From the NCBI GenBank assembly GCA_028288585.1, contig JAQBNL010000027.1:1-54917 (forward strand): DNA of 54,917 nt, given 5' to 3'. Made by a program: the position numbers and the translations under genes. This stretch comes from Chitinophagaceae bacterium. Lineage in GTDB: Bacteria; Bacteroidota; Bacteroidia; Chitinophagales; Chitinophagaceae. The notes beneath the pieces are model-generated. The model was not told the origin of the DNA. It worked only from the letters and a program-made list of their open reading frames with translations, and searched no databases. Shown piece by piece: positions 1-6,905 of this stretch; within the stretch, counting starts at the first letter, position 1, and every line of letters begins with the position of its first letter.

Positions 1-14
1 TGCTCTTCCGATCT
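1..14. other. Illumina adapter remnant (not genomic)
   Basis: The first 14 bases, tgctcttccgatct, are identical to the 3' end of the Illumina TruSeq index-side adapter as I recall it (...GTGTGCTCTTCCGATCT). The genomic reading frame of the neighbouring gene becomes meaningless exactly here. The left edge is therefore the end of an assembled contig with untrimmed adapter. Confidence 0.93.
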
Positions 15-289
15 CCTCCACCATTACCTCCTCCGAACAAACGAGAAAAAAAACCTTTATTCTCACCATTGCTCCCGCCATCACCTTCCCCAAATGTCTC
101 TTTCACTTTATCCAACCGGCCTTTTTGCTCTGCCGTTATTTTTAGATGCTCCCGGAGGGCTTTTTTTAATTCAGGATTTTTAGCTTTTTCGATCATTGAC
201 GGCATGGCGTCAATGATCTGTTCTTCTACTGAATAAAGGTCCAGGATCTCATGCTTCAGCAGGTCGTTGAGATTTATCATTGTTTCCAT
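15..289 (-). CDS. DUF892/YciF-like ferritin-like protein (partial)
   Basis: The gene is cut by the contig end, so only about 91 N-terminal residues remain. Translation from the ATG at 289 gives METMINLNDLLKHEILDLYS, then VEEQIIDAMPSM and an alpha-helical stretch ending in a Gly/Asn-rich tail. An ATG at 280 would also serve. The LxDLLxHEIxDLYSxEEQ pattern with repeated E/H positions is typical of the DUF892 (PF05974) family, which adopts a ferritin-like four-helix fold and is often stress-induced; its biochemical role is unsettled. The Gly-rich linker near the cut is unusual for the short YciF proteins and suggests an extended variant. The family call rests on the N-terminal helix only. Confidence 0.7.
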
Positions 290-476
290 AAAAATATTTT
301 TTGGTTGAACAATTTCTTAGAAAAAATCATGCCGTATTATTAAAATACAACATATCAAAAATTGTATTCTCCAGGCAATACATCTACACAATAAAATGAG
401 ATCTTTTACAAACGCAATACAGGCTGTAGCAATGTTTAATTAAACTACCGAAGTGTTTATAAAAAGAAGAAAGGAA

Positions 477-1280
477 TTAATAAGTTTTAAGCAAACTTTT
501 TATTACAGAATCTTTTTGTGCTGTGGTTAATATGTTGCTGTATTTGTACAAAGTGGATTCCCAATCACCATAAACGGGATTAGGAATTACAATAAATTTT
601 TTCCCGAATTCCGCAGCCAGGTTATCTGTATTTTGCTCACGTTCATCCATCGCCTTTTTATCAAACAGTGAATTGAAATCAGTAAGGTTATCGCCCAGCA
701 ACAAAATAACATCATGTGTGGCAGCAACCGCTTGCCTTCTTGGTTCTTTGCTCGAGATTCCCTGCCTTAGAACAAGGTGAGCATTATCTGCATTTGGCAA
801 ATTAAATTTTTGAAGATTTAAAAGAGTGCCTGCTCTTTCTCTTTCATCCCGGTTAGTAATATAAAATATAGTTATCCCCCGGGAAGCTGCATATTTTAAA
901 AAGGCCGTCGCCCCAGGCACTGTATCTGCCTTGCTCATATCAGTCCATTGATACCACGATGCGGATTCATAATCTTTTCCCTGCAATGTTTGATGCACTT
1001 CGTAAGCGCTGTTATCTAAAATGGTTTCATCAATATCAGTAATAATTGCTTTTGGTTTACCCGGTGTCATTTGTAAATTCTCATCTACCCTAAGCCTGGC
1101 AATATTAAAAGCCTGCAGGCATAACGCCCGGTACTCTGCAGCCCTTTGTTGGTACAGGCTTGCAAATATTTTCCCGGTAACGGCTATATTTTGAGGTAAT
1201 GATGAATTGTTTTTGCTTATTTGTTTTGATGTAGTGCAGGCGGCAATAACAAACCATACAACTATTGAAATCTTTTTCAT
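477..1280 (-). CDS. 5'-nucleotidase, lipoprotein e(P4) family acid phosphatase
   Basis: This 267-residue protein begins with a lipoprotein signal (MKKISIVVWFVIAAC, lipidated Cys15). It is a HAD-superfamily class C acid phosphatase of the e(P4) type, anchored in the envelope and expected to remove phosphate from nucleoside monophosphates such as NMN or 5'-AMP. The nucleophile motif DIDET is at residues 82-86, followed by LDNS as in e(P4). A YITNRDERE block fits HAD motif II, and LLGDNLTDF fits the acidic motif IV. Length matches the family. The gene is monocistronic in appearance, ends 187 bp from the DUF892 gene, and has its own likely promoter upstream. Confidence 0.92.
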   Translation of the reverse strand: MKKISIVVWFVIAACTTSKQISKNNSSLPQNIAVTGKIFASLYQQRAAEYRALCLQAFNIARLRVDENLQMTPGKPKAIITDIDETILDNSAYEVHQTLQGKDYESASWYQWTDMSKADTVPGATAFLKYAASRGITIFYITNRDERERAGTLLNLQKFNLPNADNAHLVLRQGISSKEPRRQAVAATHDVILLLGDNLTDFNSLFDKKAMDEREQNTDNLAAEFGKKFIVIPNPVYGDWESTLYKYSNILTTAQKDSVIKSLLKTY

Positions 1281-1299
1281 CTTCCTTAATTTATAATTG

Positions 1300-1333
1300 T
1301 AAAGTTATGAGAGCCCGCCAAACTTCTGTCAAA
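1300..1333 (-). promoter_or_regulatory. Bacteroidota-type promoter upstream of the e(P4) gene
   Basis: On the minus strand a TTTG (1333-1330) is followed after 22 bases by TAACTTTA (1307-1300). This resembles the Bacteroidota -33 TTTG / -7 TAnnTTTG consensus with a final A instead of G. It lies 20 bases before the start codon. Support is motif only. Confidence 0.4.
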
Positions 1334-1990
1334 TTAATAAGTATGACCGGGTTTAATTAATTGTGGATATTCTTTCTGGAATTTTCTTATCTCGGGAATA
1401 GAAACTGCATTCACATATCCCTGGTTAGGATTATGCTGGATAAAATCCTGGTGATAATTCTCCGCATCCCAAAACTTTACAAAGGGAACCACCTGTACGG
1501 CAATTGATTTTTTGTATTTTCCAGAAGCATTTAATTGCTTGATATAATTTTCTGCCAACTGCTTTTCGGTACTATTCCTGTAAAAAAGTATTGAGCGGTA
1601 TTGTGTTCCAAAATCAGGCGCCTGGCCATTTACAGCAGTGGGATCCTGTGCGGCAAAATATATTTTTAATAATGTAGGATAGGTAATAATTGATGAATCA
1701 TAATACACATTTACTGTTTCTGCATGGCCTGTAGTTCCGGTTTCCAATTCTTCGTAAGAGGGGCTTTTAGTATTTCCGCCTGCATAGCCTGATATGGCTT
1801 CCTGCACTCCTTTTACACTTTCAAACAATGCTTCTTCATGCCAGAAACAACCGGCTGCAAAAGTTGCCACGCTGTATTTTGAAAGCTCTTTTTTAGAAGA
1901 ATTGTTTTGTTGCTGTTTTGTTTTTTGCGCACAGGAAGATAATGTGACGAACAGGGCTGCACCCAATAAAACAGTTTGTGAAAATCTCAT
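1334..1990 (-). CDS. msrA: peptide-methionine (S)-S-oxide reductase MsrA, lipoprotein form
   Basis: This 218-residue MsrA reduces methionine-S-sulfoxide in oxidised proteins. The N-terminus is a lipoprotein signal with lipobox LSSC (Cys20), so it works in the periplasm or on a membrane face rather than in the cytosol. The catalytic motif GCFW is present with Cys48, followed by the conserved SGYAGG, YxxExxTGTTGHAE and FGTQYRS blocks. Apart from the lipid-bearing Cys20 and catalytic Cys48 there is no other cysteine, so the usual resolving Cys is missing; turnover would need an external thiol. No MsrB domain is fused. The ATG at 1990 gives a clean signal peptide. Confidence 0.94.
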   Translation of the reverse strand: MRFSQTVLLGAALFVTLSSCAQKTKQQQNNSSKKELSKYSVATFAAGCFWHEEALFESVKGVQEAISGYAGGNTKSPSYEELETGTTGHAETVNVYYDSSIITYPTLLKIYFAAQDPTAVNGQAPDFGTQYRSILFYRNSTEKQLAENYIKQLNASGKYKKSIAVQVVPFVKFWDAENYHQDFIQHNPNQGYVNAVSIPEIRKFQKEYPQLIKPGHTY

Positions 1991-2058
1991 ATAAAATTGT
2001 TTACATAAACTTACGAAGAGGTGAGAACTTTGGATGTTAAAGAAAGAAAAACATTAAA

Positions 2059-4011
2059 TTATCCGGGAAAATTCATTCTTTTTATAAATGGCTGAAAGCG
2101 GGGATCAGTTTTTAGAAATGAAAGAAATGGATACCTGCCTGCACTGGGAAGTAAACTTGCCCTCTCCTCAAATGCCTGTTCCAGAAATTCAAATGCCTGG
2201 TCATATTTTTTTGAATAATAAGCAGCTACAGATAATGACAAGCCGGAAATAAATTCAGTCTTTGACCGCAGTATTAATTCATCAAGAATTTTTTGTGCTT
2301 CCGGTATATTATCAAGCATAGCATACAGCCAACTCGATACAAGCAATGGATATTGATGCCGTGCCGAAATATCTACAGCAAGTTTAATAGCATCCATAGC
2401 TTCTTCGTATTCGCCAAATCCGTATAAAGCCATACATAGTCCACTGTAGGAAAGTAAAGAATTTGCATCTAATTCAATAGCGGTTTGACTTGATTTGCGT
2501 GCCTCTTCAAATTTTCCGAAACACAAATACACTGCAGATAATGCATTATGAGATTGGGACACCAATGGTTCAATTTCAATTGCTTTAAAAGCCTCTTCAA
2601 CAGAATGAAAATAATCTCCTACCCAGCTTAAATAATTGCTATACCAATAATGAGCAGGCGCATAAGCCGGATTAATAGCGATGGCTTTTTCAAATTGTTT
2701 TTTTGCTTCGGTCCAGTCCCAGTCGTAAAATGTAGTTAAAAAGGCCAGTAATGCATAAGGTTCTACACGTGCCGGATTCAGCGTTATAGCTCGTTCGGCA
2801 GCTTGTTTTGCTTTAGGAACAACATGGTGTGGTGGTAAAAAGGAATAAAAAGCAAATAATGCATACGTATCGGCAATACCTGCATGCGCAAGCGAAAAAT
2901 CAGGATCCATTCCGGCAGCCATTAGAAAATATTCCAGGCCTTTTTTTAATCCCGGCCCCCTCCTGTTCCAATAGAACCGTCCTTTTAAATAAAGATCATA
3001 AGCTTCTTTATTTTCTGTAGGGTTTTTAGTGATGATTGCCTTTTCTGTTTCAAGTAAAGAGATCTTTAGTTTTTCAGTAACAGATAATGCAACTTCATCC
3101 TGGATTGCAAAAATATCGTCTGTTTCACGATCATATTTTTCGCTCCACAAGTGAAACCCATCTTCTGCATTTACCAACTGTACCGTTACACGTAAGCGGT
3201 TGTTCTGCCTGCGTACGCTTCCCTCCAGCACGGTACTCACACCAAGTTTTCGTCCTACTTCACGCAGGCTAATATTTTTTCCTTTGAATTGAAAAGATGA
3301 AGTTCGCCCGGCCACTTTAAGATCATTTAAATGCGATAAAGAATTAAGTATTTCTTCTGCCATACCATCGCTGAAGTATTCCTGTTCGGGATCATTGCTC
3401 ATATTAATAAATGGCAATACTGCAACACTCTTCCTGGAAATGGATGGCCGGATACGGGGAGCTTTTTTTTCTTCTGTTTTTCCTTTTAAAGAATTGGCAA
3501 TTGGTTTTACCAATCCTTCATCATCAAGAGCAAATACTTCTACCAGCCGTTCGATATTTTTAAATTGATAAACACCCATTGACAGTGTTTTAATGGCAGG
3601 ATGGTTATGCAGCTCACCATTTACTTTATCTGAAATTAATACACTGCCGGCCATTCCCAGCGACTCAATGCGTGATGCAAGATTAACTCCATCACCAAAT
3701 ACATGGCCATCATTAATTATGATATCACCTATGTGCAATCCCATGCGCACTGGAACAACCGGTGATTTGCAGAAAAGCTGTTGCATTGCCAGGGCACACT
3801 GCACCCCCTCTATAACACTATTAAAAATACTAAGTGTACCATCGCCATAATATTGAATGATGTTACCATTAAATTTCCTGTGTTGGTCTTCCAAAACCAA
3901 ACGATGGCGATCTTTAAGCTTTATAGCCTCCTGTTCATTCTGCTGCATAATTGCAGTATACCCTTCAATATCGGTAAACATAATAGCAGCTAATTGTCGG
4001 GACTGGGGCAT
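2059..4011 (-). CDS. class III nucleotidyl cyclase with TolB-like and TPR domains
   Basis: This 650-residue protein starts at the ATG at 4011; a TTG two codons earlier is in frame but less likely. Residues 1-165 are a class III cyclase domain with metal-binding Asp14 (FTDIEGY) and Asp57 (YYGDG) and the FGDGVNLASRIE block. Residues about 190-320 match the TolB N-terminal-like module (SVAVLPF...YFSDGMAEEI...GRTSSFQFK...VLEGSVRR). The rest is TPR-like helical repeats. Gln53 occupies the place of the adenine-specifying Lys of typical adenylate cyclases. No membrane segment is visible. It lies 101 bp downstream of the 2TM effector-like gene in the same orientation and may be the last gene of that operon. 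The product (cAMP or another cyclic nucleotide) cannot be read from the sequence. Confidence 0.88.
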   Translation of the reverse strand: MPQSRQLAAIMFTDIEGYTAIMQQNEQEAIKLKDRHRLVLEDQHRKFNGNIIQYYGDGTLSIFNSVIEGVQCALAMQQLFCKSPVVPVRMGLHIGDIIINDGHVFGDGVNLASRIESLGMAGSVLISDKVNGELHNHPAIKTLSMGVYQFKNIERLVEVFALDDEGLVKPIANSLKGKTEEKKAPRIRPSISRKSVAVLPFINMSNDPEQEYFSDGMAEEILNSLSHLNDLKVAGRTSSFQFKGKNISLREVGRKLGVSTVLEGSVRRQNNRLRVTVQLVNAEDGFHLWSEKYDRETDDIFAIQDEVALSVTEKLKISLLETEKAIITKNPTENKEAYDLYLKGRFYWNRRGPGLKKGLEYFLMAAGMDPDFSLAHAGIADTYALFAFYSFLPPHHVVPKAKQAAERAITLNPARVEPYALLAFLTTFYDWDWTEAKKQFEKAIAINPAYAPAHYWYSNYLSWVGDYFHSVEEAFKAIEIEPLVSQSHNALSAVYLCFGKFEEARKSSQTAIELDANSLLSYSGLCMALYGFGEYEEAMDAIKLAVDISARHQYPLLVSSWLYAMLDNIPEAQKILDELILRSKTEFISGLSLSVAAYYSKKYDQAFEFLEQAFEERASLLPSAGRYPFLSFLKTDPRFQPFIKRMNFPG

Positions 4012-4118
4012 GAGCAACTTGCTTTAAAAGAAAATTACGCAATTCTTTTAACTTATCCTGAAGATTAAGAGACTATAAAATAGATAAACATGCTGCCAAT
4101 CTAAATAAACGTACCTTT

Positions 4119-4751
4119 TTATTCAAGCTTTCTCCTTAGTTTTTGTGATACCCATTTTAATTCAATGCCGCCACGGGTTTGCGAAGGTTTTTTATTGGTA
4201 AAATAAGAGCCTATTAAAGTTTTGGGCACCTCGTATTCATGAAGCTGCAGCATAGTGTATCCATCAAACTGTTCGCTTTGGTTAATGTCTTTTATAGACG
4301 TATTTATTTCCCCCTTCCACAAATAGCATAAAGTAAATTTATCTTCATTATGAGAGGAAGCAATTTCGCAAAGTATGCCTTCGGAATGCCCTATAGATGA
4401 AAATGAATGAACGAGTAAAGTAGTTAAGGTTTGTGTTACTTCAATTACAAATTTTTGAGGTTCACTGCCATCTGCATTTTCAAGAATGCCTTCCCATCTT
4501 CCCCGTAAATCAGGAGGAATATTTAATGTTTTACGTATGGACTGAAATAATTTAGTATACCAAAAATAGCGATCAGTCAATACCCATAAAATAGTAACAG
4601 GCGCAATGATAAAACCATAGTGCAATAATATTTCACCTAAACTTTCTGTTTTTGCAATATGAAATATAATTAAGACAATTGAAAAAACTACCAGGCTTAG
4701 TGTTCCAACAGTTGCTATAATTACCTTAATATTTAGCTTGTAAGATTTCAT
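4119..4751 (-). CDS. 2TM, beta-rich protein resembling Cap15/S-2TMbeta effectors
   Basis: This 210-residue protein has two hydrophobic helices (about 8-34 and 38-64) and then a beta-rich soluble domain. That domain contains LRGRWEG (82-88), a following IEVTQTLTTLLV strand, an FTLCYLWKG strand (139-147), a DGY turn (163-165) and GSYFTNKK (181-188) leading into RGGIELKW (193-200). This architecture and the G-x-W-x-G and G-Y-F/Y-T-N/D signatures match my recollection of the S-2TMbeta family (PF18153), to which the CBASS effector Cap15 belongs. In Cap15 a membrane-anchored beta-barrel binds a cyclic nucleotide and damages the inner membrane. Here the gene starts 11 bp after a class III cyclase stop codon, so the two are surely co-transcribed. 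There is no CD-NTase nearby. Family assignment is by eye; the function is inference. Confidence 0.62.
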   Translation of the reverse strand: MKSYKLNIKVIIATVGTLSLVVFSIVLIIFHIAKTESLGEILLHYGFIIAPVTILWVLTDRYFWYTKLFQSIRKTLNIPPDLRGRWEGILENADGSEPQKFVIEVTQTLTTLLVHSFSSIGHSEGILCEIASSHNEDKFTLCYLWKGEINTSIKDINQSEQFDGYTMLQLHEYEVPKTLIGSYFTNKKPSQTRGGIELKWVSQKLRRKLE

Positions 4752-4762
4752 TTTAAAAAATA

Positions 4763-6439
4763 TTATTTGTTCGCCATCTCCAAAACGCCTGACCAGTTTT
4801 CAGGTACTCCTTTTTGAAGATAATGCTTTGCGTTAGTAAGAAAAAAATCGGCAGTCCTGTCTTCGGGGTGTACTTGTGCCACCGATGAAAAAGACTGTAT
4901 AGCCGTTTCAAATGACTTGTTTAAATAATTATTTATTCCCTCATTGAAGACAGAAAGTGTTTTCTGTTTTTTAAATATATCTTCTTTGGCATTACCGCTG
5001 AAACATTCATGTATTTTAATAGATTGTTGTTTACCTTTTAGCTGCACCATACCTATATAACGTAAATCAAACTTTTCTTTTTCAGTAATTTGTTCAAGGC
5101 AGGCATCGCTTAAAATAATACTGGTTTTATAATGTTTTGTAAGGCCTTCCAGTCTTGAGGCTGTATTTACCGTATCGGAAATAGTAGTAGCATCCAACCG
5201 GTCTGCATCCCCGGTTATTCCCATAATAAGCGGGCCCGTATGCATTCCTACACCAATTTGTATAGGCGGCTGCCCATCAGATTTTCTTATGAAATTAAAT
5301 TCTTCCACTTCTTTTTGCATTTCAATGGCTGCCGACAAAGCATCAGAAGCAGTTCCCGGGAAGATGGCCATAATAGCATCCCCAAGATACTGGTTGATAA
5401 AGCCATTATGCCTGCGAATAGCAGGACCCATCCGTTCATTAAAGGAGCAGACGAATTTAAAATTTTCTTCCGGTGTCATTTGTTCAGACAAGGTTGTATA
5501 ACCCCGTATATCTGAAAAAAGAACGGTTACAATTTTTTCTACCTGGTCTCCCAGCTTCACGTCGGTGATCACTTTATGCCCCAGTGACCCTATAAATTCA
5601 TAAGGAACAAATTTGCCGGTTACTTCATACACCAGGCGCATGGCTTCTTCTCTTTCTTTGGCTTCTCTTATATTTTTTTCGTATAACAATGCACTCTCAA
5701 TAGCAGAAGACGATTGTAAAGCAAGCGTGGTTAATAATTTTAAATTAGCAGCGGTATATTGCACATCTTTATTACTTGCCAAAATAATTGCACCCATTAT
5801 ACGGAGATTCACCTTTAATGCAGAATAAATAACTGATTTTACTCCGGGCAAAATAATTCCTGCTTCTATTAAAAATGAAGTATCTGTTATTATCTCTGAC
5901 TGGCCACTCAATAAGATGTTGCGCAGAAGATCTAACTGTTCATTTACCGCTTCTTCATTAAAAAATAATTCGACTGATGATGAAATAACCTCTAACTTTT
6001 TAGCTCTCTCATTCCATAAAATAATCACTCCATTATCCGAGTTAATGATACCCCTTGCCTCATCCAGCGTGATAGCACAGATGGCAGGAGCATCAATGGT
6101 CTGCGCCAGTTTTTCAGAAAAATTGAAGATAAGATTGATCTCCTGGTACAGGTTCAATACTTCAGACCCCAGCTTTTTTTTCTCTGCCTCTTTGTTTGAT
6201 AAATGATTTAAAAGTTCAGCAATGATCGCAGCTTTTTCACCGCCTTTTACAAAGCCAATAATTTCATCATCCACTTTAACAGGAAATGAGAACTGGCTTA
6301 CATCAGCGGGTTCACCAAATATATTTTGGCCTGCTTCATTTTCAATCCATACAACCGCCTGTAATTGATTAACCAGGGAAGTGATCAATGATGCAGTTTC
6401 ATTTTTTTTAATGATTGCCTTTAAACTTAGTCGGGCCAT
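4763..6439 (-). CDS. GAF-domain class III nucleotidyl cyclase
   Basis: This 558-residue protein has an N-terminal sensor-like region (1-85), a helix, a GAF domain (about 105-250), a signalling helix and a class III cyclase domain (about 295-455). Metal-binding aspartates are Asp310 (FSDIRGY) and Asp354 (YLGDAIMAIF). The transition-state block DTVNTASRLEG supplies Asn425 and Arg429. Gln350 replaces the Lys that contacts adenine in most bacterial adenylate cyclases. The C-terminal 80 residues carry the F..G...Y....F..A...F extension common to this class. No membrane helices are visible, so it is a cytosolic sensor enzyme. It lies between the response regulator (30 bp upstream) and the Cap15-like gene (11 bp downstream). 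Phosphorelay control and delivery of a ligand to the 2TM protein are inferred from this order. Confidence 0.9.
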   Translation of the reverse strand: MARLSLKAIIKKNETASLITSLVNQLQAVVWIENEAGQNIFGEPADVSQFSFPVKVDDEIIGFVKGGEKAAIIAELLNHLSNKEAEKKKLGSEVLNLYQEINLIFNFSEKLAQTIDAPAICAITLDEARGIINSDNGVIILWNERAKKLEVISSSVELFFNEEAVNEQLDLLRNILLSGQSEIITDTSFLIEAGIILPGVKSVIYSALKVNLRIMGAIILASNKDVQYTAANLKLLTTLALQSSSAIESALLYEKNIREAKEREEAMRLVYEVTGKFVPYEFIGSLGHKVITDVKLGDQVEKIVTVLFSDIRGYTTLSEQMTPEENFKFVCSFNERMGPAIRRHNGFINQYLGDAIMAIFPGTASDALSAAIEMQKEVEEFNFIRKSDGQPPIQIGVGMHTGPLIMGITGDADRLDATTISDTVNTASRLEGLTKHYKTSIILSDACLEQITEKEKFDLRYIGMVQLKGKQQSIKIHECFSGNAKEDIFKKQKTLSVFNEGINNYLNKSFETAIQSFSSVAQVHPEDRTADFFLTNAKHYLQKGVPENWSGVLEMANK

Positions 6440-6469
6440 TCCACAGGTAATTTTATTATAAAATCAGTT

Positions 6470-6847
6470 TTATAATCCGAGTACTTCTCTTGCTTTTGCC
6501 AGGATCACTTCAGGGTCAAAGGGCTTGGTCATATAAATATCTGCGCCCACCTCCTGTCCTTTCAGGCGGTCGAGTTCCTGTCCCTTGGCGGTTAATAATA
6601 CAATGAAAACCTTATCCAATAACAATTCTTTTTTTACCCTGCGGCATACTTCCATGCCATTCATTTTAGGCATCATTACATCCAGGAAAACCAATTCAGG
6701 GTTTTCAGATTGGATAATTCCCAAAGCCTGCTCCCCGTTTTCAGCAGTTAAAAATTCAACGCCTTCATCTTCCAGTTCTTCAAGTGTTTGTTCGATAAGC
6801 ATACGGATGTGTGCTTCATCATCAACGATCAAAAGTTTTTTTCCCAT
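6470..6847 (-). CDS. single-domain response regulator (REC)
   Basis: This is a 125-residue stand-alone receiver domain. The acidic pocket Asp9/Asp10, phosphoacceptor Asp56 (FLDVMMP), Thr86 (LLTAKG) and Lys108 (MTKPFD) are all present, so phosphorylation should work. There is no output domain, so it must act by protein contact. It is 58 bp downstream of the nine-GAF hybrid kinase and 30 bp upstream of the GAF-cyclase, making it the natural link between the two. Confidence 0.94.
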   Translation of the reverse strand: MGKKLLIVDDEAHIRMLIEQTLEELEDEGVEFLTAENGEQALGIIQSENPELVFLDVMMPKMNGMEVCRRVKKELLLDKVFIVLLTAKGQELDRLKGQEVGADIYMTKPFDPEVILAKAREVLGL

Positions 6848-6905
6848 TGGTTTCTTTTTTGTAAAGTATTTTTTTTACTAATAAATATTATTTTTTATCG
6901 CGTAG

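Noticed and set aside
290-476. Small inverted repeat AATACAA/TTGTATT (344-368) as an operator
   Set aside because: Seven AT-rich bases per arm are likely by chance in DNA this AT-rich.
4119-4751. A complete CBASS or Pycsar locus
   Set aside because: No CD-NTase, no minimal PycC-like cyclase and no ubiquitin-like or HORMA accessory genes are present. Only the effector-like fold and its closeness to a class III cyclase are seen, so I do not name it as either system.
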